A DNA stretch of 64,000 nt from Streptomyces sp. NBC_01429 (GTDB lineage Bacteria > Actinomycetota > Actinomycetes > Streptomycetales > Streptomycetaceae), in assembly GCF_036231945.1 (NCBI RefSeq), contig NZ_CP109599.1, positions 4,124,501 to 4,188,500 on the forward strand, given 5' to 3'. Both the position numbers and the translations under genes were made by a program. Below the pieces are notes generated by a model, which was not told the origin of the DNA, did no database searches, and was given only the letters and a program-made list of their open reading frames with translations. Below are positions 35,265 through 43,778 of this stretch, piece by piece; position 1 is the stretch's first letter; each line of letters starts with the position of its first letter.

Positions 35265-35648
35265 TCAGTGCTGGTCGGTCGGGGCGAGGCACCACTCCCG
35301 GTACGCGCGCCGGACGTAGTCACGGTGGTCGTCGTCGGTTACCAGCTCCGAGCCCTTGAGGCTCAGCCCGGAGTGCGTCACGTCCGCCTCGACCAGCCGC
35401 CGTGCGGCCAGGGCCGCGGTCGGCACCGCGGCGGCGGCGACCTCCGGGGCGTAGTGGGCGGACTCGTCGATCGCGATGCGGTCCAGGACAGCCGCCTTGC
35501 GGAGCCAGAACTCGCGGTCCGGCTCCTGGCCGAGGAAGCGGTCTGTCGTGGCGCGGGTTACCCAGGAGATCTCTGTGACGATGCTCGGGGCGTCCTCGTA
35601 GGCGGTGGTTGCGGGGACTTGGTCGTGGTGGGTGTGGGCGGTGTGCAC
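35265..35648 (-). CDS. Hypothetical AICE protein
   Basis: 127 residues, soluble, unrecognised. Contains EISWVTRATTDRFLGQEPDR and DDHRDYVRRAYREW. GTG 35648 has GGAGG seven bases upstream. It lies upstream of rep in the same direction. I recall similar short proteins beside rep genes of other Streptomyces elements. Confidence 0.7.
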   Translation of the reverse strand: MHTAHTHHDQVPATTAYEDAPSIVTEISWVTRATTDRFLGQEPDREFWLRKAAVLDRIAIDESAHYAPEVAAAAVPTAALAARRLVEADVTHSGLSLKGSELVTDDDHRDYVRRAYREWCLAPTDQH

Positions 35649-35750
35649 GGGCGGTCCTCCGGGGTCGGGGTACGGGCCGGGCTGTCCGGTCCTCCGCGCG
35701 GTCCCAACTCCGCTTACGGAGCTGCGGAGATGAGGCCGCACAGGGGGTCG

Positions 35751-36005
35751 TCAGCCGAGGAACTTGGCCGCTTCCGTATCGGTGGTGCCGCCGGCAGCCG
35801 ACAGAAGGAGTGCCCGGAGGTCGTTACCGACGATGGCGGCGAGGCGCTGCTCGACCGCTTCCCAGGAGTCGGCGTCGATGGCCATCAGGGACGCGATGGC
35901 GGCGGGGCCGCGTCCCTCACCGAGCGCCCGGAGAGCGTCGCGGAGTTCGGCCGCGGCCATCAGCGAGATACGGGGCGGGGTGGTGGTCTCGTGCTGCTCG
36001 GACAT
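35751..36005 (-). CDS. Hypothetical small AICE protein
   Basis: 84 residues, mostly helical and Ala/Leu-rich (SLMAAAELRDALRALGEGRG). No recognised domain. It lies in the transfer-replication gene string, which supports its being real. Confidence 0.6.
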   Translation of the reverse strand: MSEQHETTTPPRISLMAAAELRDALRALGEGRGPAAIASLMAIDADSWEAVEQRLAAIVGNDLRALLLSAAGGTTDTEAAKFLG

Positions 36006-36050
36006 GGGTGGGGTTCCTCTCGGTGAGTGTGGGTGCGGACGCTGGTTGAG

Positions 36051-36245
36051 TCAGTTGCCTATGTCGCGGATGGCGTTGCCGAGCGCGGTCATGATCTGGT
36101 CGATGGACTCGGCGGCTCCGGTCCGGGCGAGGTAGAAGCCGAAGAGCACGGCGACGACGGCGGCCCCAACTCCGAGCGCCTTGAAGCGCAGGAGCAGCAG
36201 CAGGAAGAGCCCGAAGAGCGCGAGTGCGGAGATCGTCAAGAGCAT
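36051..36245 (-). CDS. Small two-helix membrane protein (Spd-like)
   Basis: 64 residues with two hydrophobic helices (ISALALFGLFLLLLL and VGAAVVAVLFGFYLA). Size and place among transfer genes fit spread (Spd) proteins, which help plasmid spreading inside mycelium. Assignment rests on context. Confidence 0.65.
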   Translation of the reverse strand: MLLTISALALFGLFLLLLLRFKALGVGAAVVAVLFGFYLARTGAAESIDQIMTALGNAIRDIGN

Positions 36246-36289
36246 GTGGCTGGTCCCCTCGAACGGTGTGGATGGATGGGGTGTGGGTG

Positions 36290-36544
36290 TCAGCGGGTGC
36301 CGTCGTGGTGGAGCCGAGTGACGCCGTTGTAGAGGCGCCGGCCGACGCGCAGCCGCGTTCCGTACCCCGAGCAGCGGCGGCACTGCCTGCCCCGCTTCAG
36401 CCGCCCCGAGCGCCGGGTGCGGACGATGGCGTGTCCCCATCCTTCGCACTTGCGGCAGGTGCCGTACGGGCTCGCCGCACACAGCAGCGCGTAGCAGAGC
36501 GTGAGAAAGATCAGAATCGGCACAGCAGAGAGCAGGGAGGGCAT
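36290..36544 (-). CDS. Small membrane protein with zinc-ribbon-like CxxC pairs (Spd-like)
   Basis: 84 residues. One N-terminal helix (LLSAVPILIFLTLCYALL), then CRKCEGWGHA and CRRCSGYGTR, a four-Cys arrangement like the DnaJ zinc repeats, and a basic tail. I recall closely similar proteins downstream of tra in Streptomyces AICEs. Confidence 0.72.
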   Translation of the reverse strand: MPSLLSAVPILIFLTLCYALLCAASPYGTCRKCEGWGHAIVRTRRSGRLKRGRQCRRCSGYGTRLRVGRRLYNGVTRLHHDGTR

Positions 36545-36586
36545 CGAAACCCCTTCCAGGGCGGGGAACAGAGCATGAGCGAGGCA

Positions 36587-36670
36587 GGCCGCTAGGGGCT
36601 AGTTGCCTGTTCAGGTGTGGTTTTGGCCGCTAGCGGGGGCGCTAGACCTAGCGCGGGTTCCTGCTAGGTC
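36587..36670. repeat. CTAG-rich repeat cluster, candidate clt
   Basis: GCTAG at 36591, 36598, 36629, 36641 and 36663, with inverted CTAGC at 36630 and 36648. GGCCGCTAG occurs twice (36587, 36625). CTAG is rare in Streptomyces DNA. The cluster ends 15 bases past the tra stop, where the TraB recognition locus lies in several Streptomyces plasmids. Confidence 0.55.
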
Positions 36671-36685
36671 CGGCACCCCGTGCGG

Positions 36686-38875
36686 CTATGCCGCGTCGGC
36701 CGTTCCGTCGCGCTTTCCGTCACGTTCCGCGAGCGCCGTGAGCACATCCGCGCGCTTGATACCGCGCCGGTTGGCGCCCCTGCCGTCCTCCGTCGTGCCC
36801 CACACCTGCGCGGTGCGGATGCCGTACGGCTTCAGCGCGCTGGTGAGTTGCTCCGGCGTCCAACCGCCGTAGACGTCCGGGCGGAGTTCGGCGAGGCGCG
36901 GGACCACGGACTCGTTCCAGAGCTTCGGTTTGTCGGAGGGGATCGCCGCGCTGAGGTCGGCGAGCAGGTCGTACGACGCGGCCGGATCCGGCTCGGGCTG
37001 CTCGCCGAGGGCGTGTCCGGCGAGGGTGCCGGCGCGCTCCCGCAGCGCCCGCGCCCGGAGCGCGATGACATCGGCCTGTACGGCGTCGATGAACGCAGAG
37101 CGGACGATACGCGCGTCCGCCCCCTCACCGAGGAAGTAGCAGATGCCCTTGTCGCCCCAGGCGAACATGCTCGCCCGTACACCGCGCTTGTACGCGCCCG
37201 TGCCAAGGACCATGTCGTTCTCGACCTGTCCCATGACCTTGAGGCACCAGCGGGCCGAGGCGTTGGCACTGATCGCCGTCGGGATGCTGTCCTTGTCCGG
37301 CCGCTGTGTGGCGAGCAGCAGCACGATCCCGGTGGCCGGCCCGCGCTTCACCAGGTCTGTGCAGATGTCCTTGAACTCGCCCCCGTACTTGTGGTGTTCG
37401 AACCAGACCTGACACTCGTCGACGCCGACGATGATCGGGTGCAGGCCGAGGGAGCGCTTCGAGGCGAGTTCGGTGGTCACCTTCGACTCCGGGCAGATGT
37501 CCCGGGGCAGCGAGCGGATTACCTTCGCGCGCCGCCTCAACTCGCCCTGGAGTGCGCGCAGATCGGCGATCGCGTACTCGATGTCCGCGTCTTCTTCGCC
37601 GGCGCGGTGCCGGTAGCCGACCCGGTCGCCGACCGCGTCCAGGTCACCCGTGCCCTTGAGGTCGTACGTGTGCAACTCGGCGCGTACGTCCAGTGCGGCG
37701 ACGAGCAGCAGCAGACGCAGCAGGAACGTCTTTCCCATCCGGGGGATGGCGCCGATGACACCGGCGATGAACATCAGCGTGACGCCGACCCACCGTCCGC
37801 GCTGGTCGGTGCCCCACGACACCGGCTCGAAGAGATCGGTGCCGGTCGTGGCGCCGGACTTCGCGAGCGGCCACTGCTCCTGGCCGGTCTGTGACAGGTC
37901 CTGGTCGCCGACCCACAGGCGCAGGCGTCCGGTGTGTTCGTCGGGTACGGCCTCGGGCCATACGCACCCCAGCGGGCGGCGCAGACCGGAAGCGAGCTTG
38001 TCGCGGCGGTCGGCGACGTCGGTCACCGTGACGCCGTACGGCAGATCCCCCACGGCCAGCCACCCCGGGCCGTCCCGGGTGATGGGAGCGGTGAAGGTGA
38101 ACCCCGGGCCGCCCTTCGCCTGTGCCTGGTTGATCGCCGCGAGCCCGAGGGAGCCGAGCGCGCGCACCACGATGTCGCTGGTCAGCTTGGTCGCCTTGGG
38201 GATTTCCACGGCGCGGTGGATCACGGGATTGTCGGTCGGCTGGCCCAGTCGGCCCAGCGTCAGGGCTGTGACCGTGCCGCACAGCGTCAGCAGCCAGCCG
38301 GGGGCGAGAACGTACAGGGCCAGGCTGGACGCCACCCCCACGACCGACGCGGCGACGGCGACGACCGCGCGCCACCGCACCCGACGGTCGCGCTGCCGCG
38401 AGAGCTTCAGATAGTCGTCGATGTCGTCGTTCGCGGCGGCCGACTGCCGGAACGGCTCCCCCTCGGCGTCGACCAGCCACCGCAGCGAACCGCCGACGAA
38501 GCGGGCGGCGCCGCGCGGGGCCTGGAGCGCGAGGCGGAAGGTGTACCAGGGCGAGCGCACCGCGTGGTACGCGGTGACGTGCCAGGCGTACGTAACGACA
38601 CCGAGGCCGGCGGCCCGGAACTCGGAGCGGGAGGTGGCCCATGCGGGGATGACCGACCGGCGCTTGGCGCCCCGTACCCGATCGAGCAGCCCGCGGCCGG
38701 ACGGCCCGCCGGGGCGGTCGACCGTGAGCGTCGCGGCAGGGTCGGCCGACTCGGTCGGGGTCTTGGCATTGGCCTTGTCGTGAGGGGAATCGCCGGAGTC
38801 GGCAGCCAACTCCTTCTCGAAGCGCGCGAAGAGTTCGCGCTCCTGATCGTCGTTATCTCCGTGCTTCACTGGCAC
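36686..38875 (-). CDS. traB: TraB/FtsK-type conjugal DNA translocase
   Basis: 729 residues. It moves double-stranded DNA between hyphae in Streptomyces conjugation. The N-terminal region has two hydrophobic helices near residues 160-210. The FtsK/SpoIIIE ATPase has Walker A GAIPRMGKTFLLR, Walker B HPIIVGVDECQVWF and RPDKDSIPTAISANASARWC. The C-terminal 80 residues read as a winged helix (LAELRPDVYGGWTPEQLTSA) of the kind that reads clt repeats. Single-protein transfer is typical of AICEs. Confidence 0.93.
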   Translation of the reverse strand: MPVKHGDNDDQERELFARFEKELAADSGDSPHDKANAKTPTESADPAATLTVDRPGGPSGRGLLDRVRGAKRRSVIPAWATSRSEFRAAGLGVVTYAWHVTAYHAVRSPWYTFRLALQAPRGAARFVGGSLRWLVDAEGEPFRQSAAANDDIDDYLKLSRQRDRRVRWRAVVAVAASVVGVASSLALYVLAPGWLLTLCGTVTALTLGRLGQPTDNPVIHRAVEIPKATKLTSDIVVRALGSLGLAAINQAQAKGGPGFTFTAPITRDGPGWLAVGDLPYGVTVTDVADRRDKLASGLRRPLGCVWPEAVPDEHTGRLRLWVGDQDLSQTGQEQWPLAKSGATTGTDLFEPVSWGTDQRGRWVGVTLMFIAGVIGAIPRMGKTFLLRLLLLVAALDVRAELHTYDLKGTGDLDAVGDRVGYRHRAGEEDADIEYAIADLRALQGELRRRAKVIRSLPRDICPESKVTTELASKRSLGLHPIIVGVDECQVWFEHHKYGGEFKDICTDLVKRGPATGIVLLLATQRPDKDSIPTAISANASARWCLKVMGQVENDMVLGTGAYKRGVRASMFAWGDKGICYFLGEGADARIVRSAFIDAVQADVIALRARALRERAGTLAGHALGEQPEPDPAASYDLLADLSAAIPSDKPKLWNESVVPRLAELRPDVYGGWTPEQLTSALKPYGIRTAQVWGTTEDGRGANRRGIKRADVLTALAERDGKRDGTADAA

Positions 38876-38901
38876 TTCCTTCCTGAGAGGGATGGAGAGA
38901 G

Positions 38902-38944
38902 CTGAGGCCCGGCCCTACCCGCCAAAGCAGCGGCCGGGCCTCAG
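38902..38944 (-). terminator. 13-bp hairpin between the DUF2637 gene and tra
   Basis: CTGAGGCCCGGCC (38902-38914) pairs perfectly with GGCCGGGCCTCAG (38932-38944) around a 17-base loop. It may attenuate read-through into the translocase gene. Confidence 0.8.
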
Positions 38945-38972
38945 TTCGTGAGTTCGTGGTGGGTTCTTCGCC

Positions 38973-39938
38973 TCAGCCGGCGGGGCGTGCCGGTTCAAGT
39001 CCGGCTCTGGGCGGCGCGGAGGGAGGGACAGGGCGACGTTCGGCCCTCAGCGCGTCGCGCAGCTGCCGCGAACGGCCCTGGCTACAGCCGACGGCCTTGC
39101 GGATCGGCTCGGCGTCCAGCCGTTCGTACGGCCAATCCGCTGTCTTCTCGCGGGCTTTGGCGATCGCTTCGTCCCACGTCAGGCGCGGGCGGTACTTCTC
39201 CGGCTTGGCCCGACCGTCGGCCTCGGAGTCGGCCGGGGGTTCCTTCTCCGCGTCGGTCGGGAGGTATCCCTCCGGCGCGAGTTCGCCCAGCTTGAGGAGG
39301 ACGAGAGCGCGGCGCGGCGCCGTACGTCGCCAGTTACGGCCGTAGCTCTCGCGCAACTCGGCCCGGACCATGAGTCGTTGCCGCTCCAGCGCCAGTGCCT
39401 CGCGATAGTCGGTCGTCTCCCACAGCACCATCCGGCGCCAGAGCATGAGGGTGGTGAGGGGTGCGAAGAGCCAGCGCGAGCGGCGGATACGTTCCATCCG
39501 GGCGCCGGTGGCGACCCCGATGCGTACGGCGTAGACGTGCGCGGCGATCTCGCTCAGCACGACCCACAGCAGCGGCATGGCGCCGTGGGCGACCTTCGCC
39601 GAGACCGACGTTCCCGCCGCGATGTTCAGCCAACAGGTGACGAGGGTGAGCGCCCACGGTACGAAGCGCACCCACACCAGCGGCATGCCGAGCCTGATCA
39701 GCAGCAGATTGGCTGCTGTGAAGACCGGGATGGCGATGTCGATACCGACCGGCAGCATCCACGCCTCGGTGAATCCCCAGTCGCTCGCGGCGGAGGAGAC
39801 GGAGTCGAAAGAGGCGACGAGACCGAGACTGCCCACGCCGGCACCGGCGGGCAGTACGGCACCGAGGAATGCCTTCTCCGCCGTGCTCAGCGGGGGAGGC
39901 GCCGTGCTCGCGCTGGGGATGGTCGAGACGGCGCTCAC
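38973..39938 (-). CDS. DUF2637 membrane protein (SpdB-like)
   Basis: 321 residues. Four hydrophobic segments in the first 145 residues (for example LPVGIDIAIPVFTAANLLLI) are followed by a charged cytoplasmic tail with a helix-turn-helix-like end (EPIRKAVGCSQGRSRQLRDA). DUF2637 proteins accompany tra genes in Streptomyces elements and are often named SpdB. GTG 39938 overlaps the upstream gene by 4 bp. Confidence 0.82.
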   Translation of the reverse strand: MSAVSTIPSASTAPPPLSTAEKAFLGAVLPAGAGVGSLGLVASFDSVSSAASDWGFTEAWMLPVGIDIAIPVFTAANLLLIRLGMPLVWVRFVPWALTLVTCWLNIAAGTSVSAKVAHGAMPLLWVVLSEIAAHVYAVRIGVATGARMERIRRSRWLFAPLTTLMLWRRMVLWETTDYREALALERQRLMVRAELRESYGRNWRRTAPRRALVLLKLGELAPEGYLPTDAEKEPPADSEADGRAKPEKYRPRLTWDEAIAKAREKTADWPYERLDAEPIRKAVGCSQGRSRQLRDALRAERRPVPPSAPPRAGLEPARPAG

Positions 39939-40216
39939 GCGGCTTTTCCCTCGGCGTCCGGCGCGGCGTCCGAGCGCGTCATCGGCACGACGTTGTTGCT
40001 GTTGCTGCTGATGCTGAGCAGCAACGCGTACGCGGCGTTCAGCCGGCCGATCGCGTCGGTCCGGCCCTCTTCGATCAGCTCAGCCAGTACGTCACGGGCC
40101 GCCGCCTCCCGAATCCGGCGCTCCTGGGCGCTCTCGCCGCGCTCGCCGAGGAACAGGGCGCGGAAGTCCTCGGGATCCGACGCGTGGGGATCCGGCTCGT
40201 ACATACGCATACGCAC
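39935..40216 (-). CDS. Hypothetical small AICE protein, first of the transfer operon
   Basis: 93 residues, acidic and helical, unrecognised (SAQERRIREAAARDVLAELI). GTG 40216 has AGGAG seven bases upstream; nearby ATGs are poorer. It starts the leftward transcript whose promoter region holds the GntR operators. Confidence 0.65.
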   Translation of the reverse strand: MRMRMYEPDPHASDPEDFRALFLGERGESAQERRIREAAARDVLAELIEEGRTDAIGRLNAAYALLLSISSNSNNVVPMTRSDAAPDAEGKAA

Positions 40217-40331
40217 GGGGTCTCTCCTGGGGCTGATGGGGCTGGACGGGTCTGGGGGCGAGTCGGCGCGTGGCGGGCATCGTGTGACCCGTCGACCGCC
40301 ACGGGCGACTCGTAGCGAAGCAACTGCGAGC

Positions 40332-40423
40332 AACTCCTAAAGAGGTCTTCTCCTCAACTCCTCTTTAGGAGTTACTGACTATGACTCAGCTCTCCCCAAG
40401 TCGTCAAGACCTCTTTAGGAGTC
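40332..40423. promoter_or_regulatory. Three copies of a 14-bp operator between divergent operons
   Basis: AACTCCTAAAGAGG (40332-40345) and CCTCTTTAGGAGTT (40360-40373) form a perfect inverted repeat. CCTCTTTAGGAGTC recurs at 40410-40423, just before a TATGCT that could be a -10 box for the GntR gene. The arrangement fits autoregulation plus control of the leftward transfer genes by the adjacent KorSA-like protein. Confidence 0.7.
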
Positions 40424-40462
40424 GTATGCTGGCGCCGTCGAACGACAGGACGGTGACCACGC

Positions 40463-41251
40463 ATGGCCAAGGCATACGAGCGGATCGCGGACGAGCTACG
40501 GGAGTCCATCCGCGCAGGTGAGCTGAAGCCCGGCGACCGCCTGCCCTCGGAGACGAAGCTCGCGGAGCGGTACCGGCGCAGCGTTCCGACGATCCGGGAC
40601 GCGCTCCGGCTGCTCCAGGACGAGGGGCTGGTCGAGAAGCAGCACGGCCGCGGCAACTTCGTCCGCCGGGCCCGTACGAGGGTGCTGCGCACCAACGACC
40701 GGCACCAGTGGGAGAAGGACCGGGCGCGCGAGCCGGAAGCCAAGCGGCTGGAGACGGGCTCCACCGAGCATGACACCGGCCTCGGCGTCAACGATCTCGT
40801 CTTCCACGCGTCGTACCGCGAGACCGAGGCGGACAAGGAGGTCGCCGAGGCGCTCGGCGTCCCTGAGGGAAGCGCCCTGGTGGAGCGCACCTACCGGACG
40901 CGGTACGCGGCCGAGACCGCGCCGTTCGCGCTGGTCACCTCATATCTCGTCCGCGCGCTGGTCGAGTCGAACCCTGACCTCCTGGACGCGGCCAACGAGC
41001 CCTGGCCCGGCGGTACGCAGAGCCAACTGCTTTCGGTCGGGATCGAACTGGACCGTATAGAGGAACGCGTCACTGCCCGGCCGCCGACTCCGGAAGAGGC
41101 CGAGGAGCTTGAGCTACCGCCCGGCACCTCGGTCCTCCTGCTCCGGAAAACCTCGTTCGACCTCAACGACCGCGTCGTCGAGATGTCCGACGTCACCCTC
41201 CCCGGTGACCGCACCGAAATGCTCTTCGTCACTCCCCTGGAAAGGTGGTGA
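40463..41251 (+). CDS. GntR-family repressor (KorSA-like, UTRA domain)
   Basis: 262 residues. The N-terminal winged helix (LKPGDRLPSETKLAERYRRS, then EGLVEKQHGRGNFVR) is followed by a UTRA ligand-binding domain (EGSALVERTYRTRYAAETAP). In pSAM2 the KorSA regulator of this family silences replication and transfer genes; place and operators suggest the same role here. Confidence 0.88.
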   Translation: MAKAYERIADELRESIRAGELKPGDRLPSETKLAERYRRSVPTIRDALRLLQDEGLVEKQHGRGNFVRRARTRVLRTNDRHQWEKDRAREPEAKRLETGSTEHDTGLGVNDLVFHASYRETEADKEVAEALGVPEGSALVERTYRTRYAAETAPFALVTSYLVRALVESNPDLLDAANEPWPGGTQSQLLSVGIELDRIEERVTARPPTPEEAEELELPPGTSVLLLRKTSFDLNDRVVEMSDVTLPGDRTEMLFVTPLERW

Positions 41252-41256
41252 GTGCC

Positions 41257-42030
41257 GTGAGCAGTCGGCGCATCATCGTCATCACTGCTGTCCACGCGCC
41301 CTCCGCCCACTTCCTGCCGGACGCGTACAAGTCGCTCTGCGCGCAGGAGTTGCCGGAGGGGTGGGAGTGGCACTGGCTGATCCAGGAGGACGGCCGGAGC
41401 GACGAGGTCGCGCCGCACGTGCCCGATGATCCGCGCGTCACCTTCCATCAGGGTCGCCCGGGCGGCCCGGGGACCGCCCGTACGCTCGCGCTCGCGCACG
41501 CGGACGGCGAGTACGTGAAGGTCCTGGACGCCGACGACCAGTTGCCGGTAGGCGCGCTGGCCCGCGACCTGGCCGCGCTCGAAGCCGACCGCACGATCGG
41601 CTGGGCGACGTCGCGCGTACTGGACCTGCTGCCGGACGGCTCCACGGCCGGCTTCCCGGGCGACCCCGACGCTGGCCCCCTCGCGCGCGGCGCCGTGCTG
41701 GCGTACTGGTCGGCCAACGACTACCGCGCCCCGGTCCACCCGGCGACGCTCTTCGCCCGTCGGGAGCTGGTGCTCGCGCTCGGCGGATGGATGGCGCTGC
41801 CGGCCTCCGAGGACACCGGGCTCCTGCTCGCGCTGGACGCGGTCAGCAGAGGCTGGTTCACCCCCGAGGTCGGGCTCCTCTACCGCAAGTGGCCCGGCCA
41901 GGCGACCGGCCAGGCCGCGCACGTGGACCCGGCGGAGCGGGAGGCGCGGATGGCGGTGGTGGAGGCGCGGGCGCGGGCGTTGCCGGGGCTGGGGTGGGGC
42001 TTCCCGGCAGACCCCGGCCTTGTCTCCTGA
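41257..42030 (+). CDS. Family 2-type glycosyltransferase
   Basis: 257 residues, no membrane segment. A GT-A fold is indicated by IIVITAVHAPSAHFLPDAYK, a substrate-binding LIQEDG, and the metal-binding VLDADDQL. GTG 41257 (VSSRRIIV) is best spaced from GGAAAGG; GTG 41248 is closer to the repressor stop. It is immediately downstream of the GntR gene, so probably expressed with it. Acceptor unknown. Confidence 0.8.
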   Translation: MSSRRIIVITAVHAPSAHFLPDAYKSLCAQELPEGWEWHWLIQEDGRSDEVAPHVPDDPRVTFHQGRPGGPGTARTLALAHADGEYVKVLDADDQLPVGALARDLAALEADRTIGWATSRVLDLLPDGSTAGFPGDPDAGPLARGAVLAYWSANDYRAPVHPATLFARRELVLALGGWMALPASEDTGLLLALDAVSRGWFTPEVGLLYRKWPGQATGQAAHVDPAEREARMAVVEARARALPGLGWGFPADPGLVS

Positions 42031-42073
42031 GTGTCCCGAGTTCTCAGGAGCGTTCTGAGTGCCCTGAGCGGGA

Positions 42074-42107
42074 TCAGAGTGTGAGTAGCGGGTCAGAGTG
42101 TGAGTAC
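42074..42107. repeat. Duplicated TCAGAGTGTGAGTA
   Basis: Two copies, at 42074-42087 and 42093-42106. The second is the end and stop codon of the FGE-like gene. Confidence 0.8.
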
Positions 42108-42920
42108 GGGCCGGGTGGAGAGGTCCTCGCAGAGGTCTTCACCGTCCGGGCCGTACATGAACTCGGCCAGGGCAGGGTTGCGGTTGGCGGTGGCCAGGGG
42201 CAGCCACGCCAGCACGTGGCCGTATCCCCCGCACACGGACTCGCCGCCGTCGCCGCCGTGGACCGAGGTGCTGTCGCTGGTCAGCTCCGTGCGGTAGGTG
42301 TCGTACGCGATCCGCAGCCCGAAGCCGCTCAGCTGCTGATGCGGGCCGGTGTCGTCCCCGTAGGGGATGCGGTCGAGGGGACAGTCATTGCCCCACCGGA
42401 ACAGAGTGTTCGCGCCGGCGCCGCAGGCGTGCTCCCACTCATCGGAACTCGGCATCCGTAGGCCACGTGCCGCGAGGACGGCCGGCATGTCGGCGGGCGG
42501 TTCGGTCAGGTTCTCGTCCTCCACGGCCATGAGCACGGTGGCCAGCACGGCACTTCGGCGCGGGCTGAGTACCTCGGCGAGGTGGGCCCGCAGTTCAGAG
42601 CCGTAGCCGAAGCCCTGTTCCAGGCTCTCCGCGTAGTCGGCACTTTGCTCGGGCGTCGGATGCCAGGCGTCAAGGTCGAACCCGAGGGTCACCGGGCCGC
42701 CGGGTATCAGGGCGAACTCCTGCCCGTCCCGCTCGATCCGCACACGGTGCAGCGGAGCGCCGAGGTGATCAACGGTCTCGACGACGGTCACACGGCCATC
42801 CACCCGGGAGGCTGTTTCCTGGGCGACGCGGCGCGCGGCGGACAGCTCGAAGAGCCGCCACTGGTCGAGACTGAGATCGGCGAGAGACATACGCCGAAGT
42901 GTCGCACTCGGGTCTGACAT
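42093..42920 (-). CDS. SUMF1/formylglycine-generating-enzyme-like protein
   Basis: About 275 residues. PSSDEWEHACGAGANTLFRW resembles the core of FGE-sulfatase domains, followed by GGDGGESVCGGYG and a final RPVLTL. The N-terminal 60 residues are unrelated. The catalytic Cys pair of true FGEs is not clearly present, so it may be a non-catalytic or differently acting member. ATG 42920 or 42890 are possible starts; neither has a strong ribosome site. Confidence 0.6.
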   Translation of the reverse strand: MSDPSATLRRMSLADLSLDQWRLFELSAARRVAQETASRVDGRVTVVETVDHLGAPLHRVRIERDGQEFALIPGGPVTLGFDLDAWHPTPEQSADYAESLEQGFGYGSELRAHLAEVLSPRRSAVLATVLMAVEDENLTEPPADMPAVLAARGLRMPSSDEWEHACGAGANTLFRWGNDCPLDRIPYGDDTGPHQQLSGFGLRIAYDTYRTELTSDSTSVHGGDGGESVCGGYGHVLAWLPLATANRNPALAEFMYGPDGEDLCEDLSTRPVLTL

Positions 42921-42949
42921 CGCAACGGCATTGAGGCATTGACCGGTTA

Positions 42950-43702
42950 CGGGCTGACCGGCACCTCGTAGACGATCTCGCAGGTGGCGGCCGGGATGAC
43001 GATGTCCGCCGTCTCGACCGGCCGCGCCTCGTCGCTGTAGTACGTTCGCCGGATCCGGGTCACGAGCGCGCCGCGCTGTACGCCGAGCAGCGTCGCTTCC
43101 TCGGCGTCGGCCTCTCCGGGCTGGGGCTGTTCCACGACGTGGCCGACCGTGATGCCGATCTCGGCCATACGGTCGACGACTCCCGCGCCGGCGAGCGGTC
43201 CGCCCTCGGGCAGCACGATCAGCGTGCCCGACGTGAGGGCGTACGGCTCCCAACTGGTCGACACCTGAACCGGCTTGCCGTCGACCAGGAACTCGTAAGC
43301 CGTACGGACGCAGAGGTCCCCCTCCGTGATGCCGAGCCGCGCCGCGATACCGGCCGGGGCCGGGACCTTCGCGTCCGTACGGCTCTCCCACGTACCGCGT
43401 TTGCCGAGTGACGCCATGTCTGCGGAGAACGGCGAGCCGCCGCGCTGCTCGCGGTACTGCGAGCGGACCATGCGCAGCCGCTCGCGCGGTTCGGCCACGT
43501 ACGTACCGGATCCTGTACGCCCCTCAAGCACGCCCAGCGAGATGAGCAGCTCCTGCGCGCGGCGGATGACGTTCTCTCCCACCTCGCATTCCTGTGCGAG
43601 CTGGGCACGGGACGGGAGCCGGTCGCCCGGCGTCCACTCCTGATCGGCGATGCGCTGCCGCAGCACGTCGGCGATCCGGAGGTAGGGCGGTTGCTCTCGC
43701 AT
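42950..43702 (-). CDS. GntR-family regulator (UTRA domain)
   Basis: 250 residues. Winged helix WTPGDRLPSRAQLAQECEVG, then a UTRA domain (GDLCVRTAYEFLVDGKPVQV, LVTRIRRTYYSDEARPVE). The ATG is 9 bases from two CTAGTnnACTAG palindromes, so autoregulation is likely. The downstream FGE-like gene is in the same orientation. Confidence 0.88.
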
Positions 43703-43711
43703 ATGGAAAAT

Positions 43712-43754
43712 CTAGTCCACTAGCTCTAATCTAGTTAACTAGCTTTACGTAAAG
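43712..43754. promoter_or_regulatory. Three consecutive 12-bp palindromes
   Basis: CTAGTCCACTAG (43712-43723), CTAGTTAACTAG (43731-43742) and CTTTACGTAAAG (43743-43754). The first two are 19 bp apart, about two helical turns. They separate the divergent GntR gene and the 43779 gene and are a probable operator. Confidence 0.75.
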
Positions 43755-43778
43755 TGATCCCGTGGCGACGGAGGTCGT

